From assembly GCF_020694005.1 (NCBI RefSeq), contig NZ_CP073013.1, positions 3,544,578 to 3,608,577 on the forward strand: a DNA stretch of 64,000 nt, given 5' to 3'. The position numbers and the translations under genes are program-made. Source of the DNA: Marinomonas profundi. GTDB taxonomy: Bacteria > Pseudomonadota > Gammaproteobacteria > Pseudomonadales > Marinomonadaceae. This document shows, piece by piece, positions 56,654 through 64,000 of this stretch. The notes beneath the pieces were generated by a model, which was not told where the DNA came from, did not search any database, and was given only the letters and a program-made list of their open reading frames with translations. Position 1 is the first letter of the stretch. Each line of letters starts with the position of its first letter.

Positions 56654-56665
56654 GATGACCTTACT

Positions 56666-57361
56666 TTATTTCTTCACCATTAAATCTTCTAACTTCAAGC
56701 CCGTAGCTTTGTGAATGCTGCGCCACAAGTAATAAAAGATCGCCATCATCATCACCATAGAGGGAATGGCAATCATCGGATAACTATACAATGTCATCTG
56801 ACCCAGCTCTTCATTGAAAGCGGCCGTGCCTGCTGGACTGGTCACAATCCATTTAGCGAGTATGTAATTCATCGTGGCGGAAAAGGCAAAAGACCCGGCA
56901 ACAAAATAGGTGGCCTTCATTAGCTTATCTTCAAAAGCCGCAACGCTGTTGTTCTCTTCTAACTTCTTTTGGATAACCTCTACATCCATAATAGCCGCGT
57001 TAAACAACAAGGCTCTCACCAAAGGATAAGGCGTAAAAGTAGATACCAGCACAGCAAGTCCTATCACAGCAGGAATAGCCGCTTCTTTGATCGCCAACCA
57101 TTTATTATCAAGTTCAAACAGACCAATACTGCCTGTCAGCAAAACACTCACCAAGCCCAATAACGCAATGAAATTAAATTTTCTGTATTTGACTAGCTCA
57201 AAAAGCCCCCAACCAAGTGGAAAAGCAAGCGCAAGAATAAGGCCGCCACTCACGCCTAATTTATCTTCACCGCTTAGCTTCATCAAAATAAAAGACGGTA
57301 AAATAACACTAACAATAAGATCGACCATTGGGCGAGGTTTGTGTGCAGGAGTACTATTCAT
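56666..57361 (-). CDS. VC0807-like integral membrane protein
   Basis: This 231-residue protein has six or seven hydrophobic segments, beginning with LIVSVILPSFILMKL and ending in a basic KKATG-like tail (HKATGLKLEDLMVKK). It resembles the VC0807 family of uncharacterised inner-membrane proteins (FTPYPLVRALLFN and a NYILAKWIV segment). Substrate and role are unknown. It is the first gene of the VC0807-rsuA-epimerase run. Confidence 0.65.
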   Translation of the reverse strand: MNSTPAHKPRPMVDLIVSVILPSFILMKLSGEDKLGVSGGLILALAFPLGWGLFELVKYRKFNFIALLGLVSVLLTGSIGLFELDNKWLAIKEAAIPAVIGLAVLVSTFTPYPLVRALLFNAAIMDVEVIQKKLEENNSVAAFEDKLMKATYFVAGSFAFSATMNYILAKWIVTSPAGTAAFNEELGQMTLYSYPMIAIPSMVMMMAIFYYLWRSIHKATGLKLEDLMVKK

Positions 57362-57557
57362 ACGTTTATCGTTCCAAGTTAAATTCGAATACCAACAATC
57401 AGATTTCTACACGAAGTGGCAAGCCTAATAGTGAATCAGGACTGATAGCCATTATACAGAAAAAAGGACGCGTTATGCGCCTACAGAAATCAGAAAAGTC
57501 AGACCTCAAAAACGTCGCTTTCAACCATCACTGTTTGGCGGCGCGATGATGACGCTA

Positions 57558-58451
57558 TTACCCCAATGCCGTGTCAAGCAACATCATCAAAACGAACCCT
57601 AACATCAGGCCTTTCGTTGCCGCAAGCTCATGTCCCTGACGATGGGACTCTGGGATCATTTCATGGCTGATCACAAACAACATAGCCCCAGCAGCCAGTG
57701 CCAAGCCCCAAGGTAACAGCAGACTAGACTCTCCCAACAGCGCTGCGCCAATCACCGCCATAACAGGCTCCGTTAATCCGGATAGAACCGCAATCGTCAC
57801 CGCCAGTATTCGACCATACCCCACCGCTAACAGAGCCATGGCCACCACCAGACCTTCAGGAATATCTTGTATTGAAATCCCTGTCGCCAAGGCCGTTGCC
57901 GCCAAAATATCACCACTGGCGAAAGACGCCCCGATGGCCAAGCCTTCTGGAATATTGTGCAAAGCAATAGCGAACACAAACAACCAGCTACGTCGCAAAG
58001 TTTGACCATGCAAACGATCTTCGTCTTTAATAAAATGCTCATGTGGCACCAGACGCTCTAACAACAACATAAAAGCACCGCCCAGCAAAATAGCCAATCC
58101 TACACTGCCAGAGCCATACCAAGCCGTCGCACCACTATCCGTTAGCAACGCCAAAGCCGGAATAATCAACGAAAACATGCAAGCCGCCAGCATCACCCCC
58201 GCCCCAAACCCTAGCATCACATCATGCAATTTTTGCGATAAATGATGTAGAAATAAGGCGGGCAATGCGCCTGCGGCCGTTGCCGCCGCCGCGATAGCAC
58301 CAGCATAGAAGGCATAGCGCACATGAGAGTGCTGTTGAAGCAGCAAAACAAACTGCTCCAGCGCGGTATAAGCCCCCAATAATAAAATCGTGCTTCCTAT
58401 TAGCTTACGAACACCAAACCGCGGCAGCCATGGCAACAAAAATAACTTCAT
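57558..58451 (-). CDS. ZIP-family metal transporter (GufA-type)
   Basis: This 297-residue inner-membrane protein has eight helices. Helix 4 carries [10 protein letters not shown] and helix 5 carries [13 protein letters not shown]; the Gln-Asp-x-x-Glu pattern in helix 5 matches the binuclear site of Bordetella ZIP (GufA subfamily). It probably imports zinc, manganese or iron. The ATG at 58451 has AGGAG upstream and overlaps the SOD stop (ATGA), so it is translationally coupled to the SOD gene. Confidence 0.88.
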   Translation of the reverse strand: MKLFLLPWLPRFGVRKLIGSTILLLGAYTALEQFVLLLQQHSHVRYAFYAGAIAAAATAAGALPALFLHHLSQKLHDVMLGFGAGVMLAACMFSLIIPALALLTDSGATAWYGSGSVGLAILLGGAFMLLLERLVPHEHFIKDEDRLHGQTLRRSWLFVFAIALHNIPEGLAIGASFASGDILAATALATGISIQDIPEGLVVAMALLAVGYGRILAVTIAVLSGLTEPVMAVIGAALLGESSLLLPWGLALAAGAMLFVISHEMIPESHRQGHELAATKGLMLGFVLMMLLDTALG

Positions 58452-59056
58452 GCTGACTCCTGATACCACAAAGCCACTTGCGGCCAATTAACAACATTAA
58501 AAAAAGCCGCCACATAGTCTGGGCGCTTATTCTGATACTGCAAATAATAGGCATGCTCCCACACATCTAACCCTAATATGGGCGTTAATCCATCCATTAA
58601 CGGACTGTCTTGATTGGCGCTACTAGTAACCTGCAACTCGCCTTGTGAATCTTTCACCAACCAAGCCCAGCCACTGCCAAATCGACTCAGCGCGGCCTGA
58701 ATAAAGCGCTGCTTAAACGCGTCAAAACTGCCAAAACTTTGCTGAATGGCTTCCGCCAATGGCCCTTTGGGTTCGCCACCGCCCTCTGGTGACATGACCA
58801 ACCAAAACAGACTATGATTCGCATGACCACCGCCATGGTTACGCACCGCCCCCTGCAAGTTTTCTGGCAATGTCTTAATATCAAGCAATAAACGCTCAAC
58901 AGGCCAATTCGTATAAGCGCTCCCCTCTAAAGCCGCATTTAGACCATTTACATACGTCTGGTGATGTCGACTATGATGGATTTCCATGGTTAACGCATCG
59001 ATATGCGGCGCTAACGCTGTGTAGGCATAGGGTAAAGTAGGCAAGGTAAAAGTCAC
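58448..59056 (-). CDS. sodA: Superoxide dismutase, manganese type
   Basis: This 202-residue cytoplasmic SOD has the metal ligands [10 protein letters not shown] (His27 equivalent), [10 protein letters not shown] and [18 protein letters not shown]. The NQDSP segment with Gln and the GGGEPKGPL loop point to the manganese rather than the iron form. I start at the GTG at 59056, with GGAG 8 nt before; an upstream TTG would sit in that ribosome site. A Fur-like box lies upstream. It heads a two-gene unit with the ZIP transporter. Confidence 0.88.
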   Translation of the reverse strand: MTFTLPTLPYAYTALAPHIDALTMEIHHSRHHQTYVNGLNAALEGSAYTNWPVERLLLDIKTLPENLQGAVRNHGGGHANHSLFWLVMSPEGGGEPKGPLAEAIQQSFGSFDAFKQRFIQAALSRFGSGWAWLVKDSQGELQVTSSANQDSPLMDGLTPILGLDVWEHAYYLQYQNKRPDYVAAFFNVVNWPQVALWYQESA

Positions 59057-59084
59057 AAAGTACTCCAAAAAATCAAATAGTAAG

Positions 59085-59103
59085 AATAACCATTATCATT
59101 TCG
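59085..59103. promoter_or_regulatory. Candidate Fur box upstream of sodA
   Basis: AATAACCATTATCATTTCG read on the minus strand matches 13 of 19 positions of the Fur consensus, including TGATAAT and TTAT. It is 29-47 bp before the sodA GTG. E. coli sodA is also Fur-repressed, so this is plausible. Confidence 0.5.
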
Positions 59104-59138
59104 ATTTATAGCAAAAACAAGCCCTATCTTGTCTCTTC

Positions 59139-59159
59139 TCTCTATCAGACTGATAGAGA
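59139..59159. promoter_or_regulatory. 21-bp palindrome with tetO-like half sites
   Basis: TCTCTATCAG and CTGATAGAGA are perfectly complementary around a single A at 59149. The half sites CTCTATCA/TGATAGAG equal those of tetO1, but the spacer is 3 bp instead of 1. It lies 83-103 bp before sodA and about 170 bp before the divergent GGDEF gene. Probably an operator for a TetR-family or other dimeric regulator; none is encoded nearby. Confidence 0.65.
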
Positions 59160-59168
59160 AACAAACTA

Positions 59169-59189
59169 GGTTAACAATGGGTTAACAAT
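59169..59189. repeat. Direct repeat GGTTAACAAT with 11-bp period
   Basis: GGTTAACAAT occurs at 59169-59178 and 59180-59189, one helical turn apart. A third GTTAAC lies at about 59238. The pairs face the promoter region of the rightward GGDEF gene. Confidence 0.6.
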
Positions 59190-59326
59190 TCACTACGTAA
59201 TAACAAAGTTTCTCACTGCTTGTTTACATTAGAATTTGTTAACATACAGGCGTTTTTTATATCGCCCAAAACCTTAAGCTCTCCTATCTACTGGCAGGAA
59301 GTGATGCTCTGTACAGGAGAGTTGAG

Positions 59327-60877
59327 TTGTTTCGTTTAAATCTACAAAAACTCTTTTTATTACTAACGGTATTAGCCGTCTTATTCACTTTTGCCAATAG
59401 CTATTACACCACCTACCAAGTTCAAAAACAGCGACTAATAGACTCGACGCTAGAAGCCAACCGAGTGTATGCAGCCAAACTGGCAGAAACCACCAATAAT
59501 TCCTTAGAAAGCTCACAAAAACAATTAGCGTATAGCGCGGCGGTGTTGGCCAAAGACTTTACCAACGAAGCACTATTGAACGAAGAAGTAAAAAGGCTCT
59601 TCCAGCAGTCTAATTATTTTAACTCTGTCTCCATTGTGAACTCCAAAGCCATTGTCGCCGCTATATTCCCTCTCACTATTCCGGTGAAAGGGAATACTTT
59701 GTCAGATGGCGCACGCCAATCCTTCAACACTCGCAAACCTCTAGTTACCGACCCATTTATTGCTCCTACTGGTCGATATTTGGCCAGCGTTTCACACCCT
59801 ATTTACCACGAAAACGGTGATTACCTCGGCTACATTGCCGGTACCATTTACTTGAATCAAGACAATATGTTTTTTAAATTACTCGGACAACATCCTTACA
59901 ACGATGGGTCGTATTTATACGTTGTAAGCCGACAACGAGAAATTATTTATCATCACGATCAACACCGTATTGGTCAACACATTGAAAATAACCCGGTACT
60001 AAATGCTGCTGTAGACGGCCAATGGGGCAGTAGCATAGTCGTTAACTCATTAGGCATTCCAATGATCGCAGGCTATGCCCATATTGAGCGAGCAGGATGG
60101 GGGATCGTAGCGCAGCGCCCTTTTGAAAATTCCATGGCGGAACTCGACATACAACTTATGGAAGTTGTCCTCAGAAGCTTGCCCATATTGCTTTTAACCC
60201 TGCTGTTAATTTGGCTCGCCAGCCGTTACATCACTAAACCGCTACAAGCCTTGGCAGACCACGCTAAAGATATGGACAAAAGTGATGCTGAACATAACAT
60301 CAATCAAATTAAAGCATGGTACTTTGAAGCATTCGAATTAAAACAAGCAACGTTACGGGGACTAAGCACATTAAATAGCAAAATCTATCAGCTCAATGAA
60401 GACAGCTATACCGACCCACTAACCCAACTTTACAACCGTAGAGGCTTAGAAAGCGTGTTAAGCCAATGGGAAGAGCAAAAACTCAGCTTCGCTATTATTG
60501 CGCTGGACATTGACCATTTTAAATTAGTAAACGATACATTTGGACACGATGTGGGCGATGAGGTTCTACAGAACTTATCGGCCATTATACGTCGCAGCTC
60601 AAACACCAAAGCCATATTGTGTCGTAACGGGGGAGAAGAATTTCTCATTTTATTACCCGCCACATCGCCCCACCTAGCGTATCGACACGCAGAGAAAGTG
60701 CGCATAGAAATAGCAGCATTTAATATGCCCACTGCAGGAAAAATCACCGTATCCTTAGGCATCTCGTTTTGGGATGCCGACAGTGACAACAGCATAAAAA
60801 CAGCCCTCAAAACAGCGGACACCGCTCTCTATCAAGCCAAGCGCCAAGGCCGAAACTGCAGCGTTATTGCTGAATAA
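59327..60877 (+). CDS. Cache-domain diguanylate cyclase (GGDEF)
   Basis: This 516-residue inner-membrane protein has an N-terminal helix (residues 7-25), a periplasmic double-Cache-like sensor (about 30-275), a second helix (LPILLLTLLLIWLASRY) with a short HAMP-like link, and a C-terminal GGDEF domain. The active motif is GGEEF (in CRNGGEEFLIL). The upstream RxxD inhibitory site is missing. It probably makes c-di-GMP in response to a small ligand. The start is a TTG preceded by AGGAG; no ATG fits. Confidence 0.88.
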   Translation: MFRLNLQKLFLLLTVLAVLFTFANSYYTTYQVQKQRLIDSTLEANRVYAAKLAETTNNSLESSQKQLAYSAAVLAKDFTNEALLNEEVKRLFQQSNYFNSVSIVNSKAIVAAIFPLTIPVKGNTLSDGARQSFNTRKPLVTDPFIAPTGRYLASVSHPIYHENGDYLGYIAGTIYLNQDNMFFKLLGQHPYNDGSYLYVVSRQREIIYHHDQHRIGQHIENNPVLNAAVDGQWGSSIVVNSLGIPMIAGYAHIERAGWGIVAQRPFENSMAELDIQLMEVVLRSLPILLLTLLLIWLASRYITKPLQALADHAKDMDKSDAEHNINQIKAWYFEAFELKQATLRGLSTLNSKIYQLNEDSYTDPLTQLYNRRGLESVLSQWEEQKLSFAIIALDIDHFKLVNDTFGHDVGDEVLQNLSAIIRRSSNTKAILCRNGGEEFLILLPATSPHLAYRHAEKVRIEIAAFNMPTAGKITVSLGISFWDADSDNSIKTALKTADTALYQAKRQGRNCSVIAE

Positions 60878-60954
60878 TAAAAGCACCATTGACCTTAAAC
60901 CGCTTTTACATAAACCTACCGTCAGCGTATAAACACAAAATGACGCTAGGCGAG

Positions 60955-60980
60955 AGTATACAAAAGTATACAAAAGTAGA
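60955..60980. repeat. Tandem AGTATACAAA repeat before the M23 gene
   Basis: AGTATACAAA is repeated twice perfectly from 60955 and begins a third copy (AGTAGA). It lies 60-80 bp before the M23 peptidase start and could overlap its promoter. Confidence 0.5.
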
Positions 60981-61035
60981 TACTATGGGTAATGGACTTA
61001 AAGAAGACGATGATTCGGGTAAATAAACAATTACA

Positions 61036-61986
61036 ATGAAAGACAATATAACGGTATCCGTTTCTTCAATTCATGGGACAAAGCACTTTAGTTTTGGTAA
61101 AAAAACACGCCATACGGCTAAATTTATTAGCTATACGATTTTTATTGTTATTTTGCTCACCGCAGGCATCATTTATTACTTAGTGAACGATGCGGAATCA
61201 TCAAAACTTAAATTGCTTGAGCTAGAAAATAAGTCTTCCTCATTAACCAAAGAATTAACCTCGCTTACCGCCTTAAAAATAAGTCTAGAGCAAGATTTAT
61301 CAGAACGTGAAGAGCGCATGCTCGTGGTTGCCGACCGGCTGGACGACCTGGAAAAAGTATTGGGCATGGGCGACCAAAACAATGTCGAACTTAAATCTCG
61401 GCTAGACACCGCCACCATGAACTCTTCCATGCGGGTGGCCATGTTAACGCAAATACCGAGCGGCGCTCCGGTAAAAAACGCCCGAACCTCTTCTAGCTAT
61501 GGCGAGCGACAACACCCAGTCCTTGGTATAAAAAAGTTCCATCGAGGACAAGACTTTGCGGTGAACACAGGAACCCCCATCTACGCGCCAGCTGATGGCA
61601 CAGTAGAAGTGATACGACCAAGCAACAAAGGTTCAGGCAATTTTTTGCGTTTATTACACGGATACGGCTTCTCCAGCTCGTACTCTCATTTAAACAAATT
61701 CGCCGTTAGTCGTGGGGACTTTGTAAAAAAGGGTGATTTGATCGCCTATTCAGGTAACAGCGGCCTCACGTCAGGACCGCATTTGCACTATGAAATCAGG
61801 TTTATAGGACGAGCATTAGACCCCAAGCCATTTCTGGATTGGCATGTCGACAACTTTGATACAATTTTCGCAAGAGTGGGAGGAATACAGTGGGAATCTT
61901 TAGTGGGCAAAATAGAAACAAGAGTCAGTCAACAACTACAACTCTCATCGCAGCAGGCTGTTCAATTAACGGGCACCTTAAAGTAG
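61036..61986 (+). CDS. M23 family (LytM) peptidase, membrane-anchored
   Basis: This 316-residue protein has one membrane helix (residues about 30-50), a coiled coil (about 53-110) and a C-terminal LytM domain. The zinc ligands are visible as HRGQD (His169, Asp173) and HLH (His249, His251). It should cut peptidoglycan cross-links in the periplasm. Its last 97 nt overlap the bactofilin gene in another frame. Adjacent M23-bactofilin pairs shape cells in several bacteria (Helicobacter Csd1/CcmA). Confidence 0.9.
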   Translation: MKDNITVSVSSIHGTKHFSFGKKTRHTAKFISYTIFIVILLTAGIIYYLVNDAESSKLKLLELENKSSSLTKELTSLTALKISLEQDLSEREERMLVVADRLDDLEKVLGMGDQNNVELKSRLDTATMNSSMRVAMLTQIPSGAPVKNARTSSSYGERQHPVLGIKKFHRGQDFAVNTGTPIYAPADGTVEVIRPSNKGSGNFLRLLHGYGFSSSYSHLNKFAVSRGDFVKKGDLIAYSGNSGLTSGPHLHYEIRFIGRALDPKPFLDWHVDNFDTIFARVGGIQWESLVGKIETRVSQQLQLSSQQAVQLTGTLK

Positions 61987-62363
61987 AGAATTACCTACAA
62001 ATTGATGGCCATGTTGAAGGTCAAATAGAAGTAGCCAATCAACTAAAAATCAGTGAATCTGGCAACGTACTAGGCGAAATCATTACCGAACGCCTCATCG
62101 TTAATGGCAGCTTTGAAGGCACTTGCCATGCAAATCATGTTGATATTTTGAGCAATGGACGAGTCAGCGGCATAGTTTACAGCGACAATCTGAGCATTGA
62201 GCCTGGTGGGAAATTCACTGGGGTGACTCATCCTTCTGAAAAAATGGCTTCAAAACCTGAGATAAAGGCACCTGAAATAAAGGCACCTGAAATAAAGACA
62301 AAAGAAACTCAACACTTAGATAAAAAAGTCGCCTTAATTAGTAATGACCCGCCTTTAACCTAA
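61890..62363 (+). CDS. Bactofilin (polymer-forming cytoskeletal protein)
   Basis: This 157-residue protein has the bactofilin beta-helix core (AAGCSINGHLKVENYLQIDGHVEGQIEVAN; VNGSFEGTCHANHVDILSNGRVSGIV), about residues 25-115. It polymerises without nucleotide at the membrane. The start is a GTG at 61890 with a strong GGAGGA, well inside the M23 gene. Three 15-bp repeats encode PEIKA-PEIKA-PEIKT in the tail. It is likely translated by coupling to the M23 peptidase. Confidence 0.92.
   Translation: MGIFSGQNRNKSQSTTTTLIAAGCSINGHLKVENYLQIDGHVEGQIEVANQLKISESGNVLGEIITERLIVNGSFEGTCHANHVDILSNGRVSGIVYSDNLSIEPGGKFTGVTHPSEKMASKPEIKAPEIKAPEIKTKETQHLDKKVALISNDPPLT
62256..62300 (+). repeat. 15-bp coding repeats in the bactofilin tail
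   Basis: Three head-to-tail units (CCTGAGATAAAGGCA, CCTGAAATAAAGGCA, CCTGAAATAAAGACA) encode three Pro-Glu-Ile-Lys-Ala/Thr blocks. The near identity suggests recent slippage expansion. Confidence 0.85.
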
Positions 62364-62381
62364 GGCGGTCAGATAATCAGC

Positions 62382-63338
62382 CTAACTAGGAACGAAATGC
62401 TTCAACAACTCGGCATTGGTTGGGTATGTTTCCAACAATTCCACCAGCTTACTCGCCCCATCTATCGGTTGAAGATGAGTTAGAGACCGTCGCAGGGCTC
62501 GCACCTTTTCGAGGTCTTTGCTATCAATCAGCAACTCCTCACGGCGCGTACTGCTTTTCGCAATATCAATAGCGGGAAAAATCCGATGGCTCGCCACCTC
62601 CCGTGACAATACAATTTCCATATTGCCCGTGCCTTTAAACTCTTCGAAAATAACCTGATCCATACGACTGCCGGTATCAACCAAAATCGTCGCAAGAATC
62701 GTCAATGACCCACCGTTCTCAATCTTTCTTGCCGCGCCAAACAACTTACGGGGAATTTCCAGCGCCCGAGTATCAAGCCCACCCGACATGGTGCGACCAC
62801 TGCTTTTGCGGTCCGCGTTGTGAACTCGTGAAAGCCGAGTCAGCGAGTCAATCACAATCATCACATCATGCCCTTCCCCCGCTTGTGCCCGAGCTTTATC
62901 AAGCAACTCATCCGCCACACGAACGTGTTGAGCATAACTTTCATCAGAAGACGAGGCATGCACCTCAGCCGCCACACCACGTTTAAAATCCGTCACTTCT
63001 TCGGGTCGCTCGTCAATCAGCAAGGCATACAGCTTGATGTCTGGATACGCATCACCCACCGCCTGACAAATGTGCTTCAACAGCGTCGTTTTGCCGGAGC
63101 CTGGCGGCGCCACAATCAAACCTCGTTGCCCCATACCAATGGGCGTAATCAAATCCATCGCTCGCATAGACAACTGCGCAGAACGAGTCGCCAAACGAAT
63201 ACAAGGTGAAGGGTGAATAGCGACGCCATTGAGAAAGCGCTTTTGTGGATCACTCTCAAACACATCCTCGGCCACCTCTTCAGCAGGGTTCATGTCAGAA
63301 GATCGCTTTCCTTTCAAACTCAATATTTTTCTCGTCAT
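62382..63338 (-). CDS. Short Rho-like ATPase lacking the N-terminal RNA-binding domain
   Basis: This 318-residue protein matches the C-terminal two thirds of transcription terminator Rho (419). Walker A is APPGSGKT (77-84), the catalytic Glu is in LIDERPEEV (Glu110), Walker B IVIDS (Asp164), the R-loop KGTGNM (235-240), and the arginine finger region KSSTRREELL (Arg265). The Q-loop region is KSSGRTMSGGLDT. The primary RNA-binding cold-shock domain is absent, and the 37-bp gap to the upstream gene leaves no room for it, so it is not a frameshifted rho. Role unknown. Confidence 0.88.
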   Translation of the reverse strand: MTRKILSLKGKRSSDMNPAEEVAEDVFESDPQKRFLNGVAIHPSPCIRLATRSAQLSMRAMDLITPIGMGQRGLIVAPPGSGKTTLLKHICQAVGDAYPDIKLYALLIDERPEEVTDFKRGVAAEVHASSSDESYAQHVRVADELLDKARAQAGEGHDVMIVIDSLTRLSRVHNADRKSSGRTMSGGLDTRALEIPRKLFGAARKIENGGSLTILATILVDTGSRMDQVIFEEFKGTGNMEIVLSREVASHRIFPAIDIAKSSTRREELLIDSKDLEKVRALRRSLTHLQPIDGASKLVELLETYPTNAELLKHFVPS

Positions 63339-63375
63339 AGTATCGATTTACAGCCTTAGTAATTAAATGATTTCT

Positions 63376-64000
63376 CTACTCAACGTCATCGGACGAATTG
63401 TTTTTGTTTAGGTTCCGCCCTCTTGGCTCGTCGCCCACATAAAGCACAATATCAGAATGCAAAAACTCGGCGGCGGCGGCGGAATCTTTCACCTTCACCG
63501 CACTGCGTTCTAACATTTCCGCTTCAAAAGCGTTTAATACAGCCTGTCTCACCCCGACTTCCCGCCATTCAGAAGCAGAACGGCACCCTATCGCAATATT
63601 GCGAGCCAAGGCCAACGCATCCAACAAGGCTTGATTCGCCCCCTGACCTTTAAACGGACTCATCGGATGAGCCGCATCGCCGATCAGGGTCACCTTTTCA
63701 GCTTGCGCCAACCAGTCAGGCTCAAGCAATGCACGGTCGTACACGGGATAGCCCGACACCAACGACAACGGCGTAGCCGCTAAAATCTGCGGAATGGGGG
63801 AATGCCATTGAGTTCTTCGACAAGCTTCGTCTTTAAGGGCTTGCGCGCCCTGCTCGTTCAACGCCTTAGCGTCGCTTTCTGACATGGGGAAGCTCAACTG
63901 CCACATCACCGAATCGGCCGCATAAGGCATAACATAAATACGCTCATTGCCATTAGCCGTCTGAAATACCGTCGCCGAATCCAACAAATCGCTTTCAATA
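63376..64000 (-). CDS. FAD-dependent monooxygenase, C-terminal part (partial)
   Basis: The gene enters from the right edge; about 208 codons are visible, with stop at 63376. The second FAD motif is clear: VTLIGDAAHPMSPFKGQGANQALLDAL, the GD motif of aromatic-ring hydroxylases (UbiH/PHBH class). The N-terminal GxGxxG part is beyond the window. It is on the same strand as the Rho-like gene, 37 bp upstream, so the two may be co-transcribed. Substrate is unknown. Confidence 0.82.
   Translation of the reverse strand, partial: IESDLLDSATVFQTANGNERIYVMPYAADSVMWQLSFPMSESDAKALNEQGAQALKDEACRRTQWHSPIPQILAATPLSLVSGYPVYDRALLEPDWLAQAEKVTLIGDAAHPMSPFKGQGANQALLDALALARNIAIGCRSASEWREVGVRQAVLNAFEAEMLERSAVKVKDSAAAAEFLHSDIVLYVGDEPRGRNLNKNNSSDDVE

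Noticed and set aside
57475-57549. 24-codon frame with AAGGA before its ATG, between the VC0807-like and ZIP genes
   Set aside because: Too short and without any recognisable feature; the ribosome-site match could be chance. The longer frame from 57328 overlaps a real gene start and has no protein-like pattern.
60940-61026. 28-codon frame before the M23 peptidase gene
   Set aside because: It has no ribosome site and contains the AGTATACAAA repeats, which look like promoter sequence rather than coding sequence.
62382-63338. Short Rho gene as a frameshifted or truncated full-length rho
   Set aside because: Only 37 bp separate it from the upstream gene, and the N-terminal tail does not match Rho, so there is no remnant of a missing domain.

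Overview
The window reads as ordinary chromosomal DNA of a marine gammaproteobacterium, most likely an Oceanospirillales member close to Marinomonas. This rests on moderate G+C (mid-40s percent by eye), pseudomonad-like gene order (topA, two small genes, lexA; rpmF-plsX-fabD-fabG-acpP-fabF without fabH), and choline-sulfate and tripartite-tricarboxylate uptake genes typical of marine heterotrophs. I see no rRNA, tRNA, CRISPR array, prophage or insertion sequence. About 90 percent is coding.

Layout. 1-5.6 kb: end of a DUF2062 gene, then a leftward dapA-bamC-purC-lolC/E-lolD run (lysine and purine synthesis, outer-membrane assembly, lipoprotein release) and a divergent bcp. 5.6-9.6 kb: aldo/keto reductase and divergent LysR regulator, an AEC permease, and a second LysR gene. 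9.6-12.2 kb: choline sulfatase betC and a choline-binding protein. 12.2-15.2 kb: queF with a YadGH-type ABC exporter. 15.3-20.4 kb: the fatty-acid/phospholipid cluster yceD-rpmF-plsX-fabD-fabG-acpP-fabF. 20.5-31.6 kb: maf, patatin-like protein, DUF4892, hydrolase, sixA, DUF4389, gpsA, selO, DEAD helicase, dinG and lexA, the last two sharing tandem SOS boxes. 31.7-40.4 kb: topA group, uspA, cysS, glnS. 40.5-45.8 kb: a LysR-controlled PrpF-family isomerase with a TctC-type binding protein and a fused TctA-TctB permease. 46-52.8 kb: AGCS symporter, DsrE protein, Fur-boxed TonB receptor, lactate-permease-like protein, EAL protein. 53-57.4 kb: gdhA, a 650-bp repeat-bearing gap, an epimerase, rsuA and a membrane protein. 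57.5-64 kb: manganese-type SOD overlapping a ZIP transporter, a Cache-GGDEF protein, an M23 peptidase overlapping a bactofilin, a Rho-like ATPase lacking the usual N-terminal RNA-binding region, and a partial FAD monooxygenase.

The points most worth a second look are the short Rho paralogue, the 97-nt M23/bactofilin overlap, a palindrome with tetO-like half sites upstream of the SOD gene, a 19-bp perfect GC-rich hairpin beside the EAL gene, the cysteine-headed EAL protein, the TctA-TctB fusion beside a PrpF-family isomerase, and inverted and A-tract repeats in the gap after gdhA. I did not find a clearly new multi-gene defence or biosynthetic system. Many start codons were moved from the longest frame to one with a Shine-Dalgarno sequence; these choices are stated in each entry.
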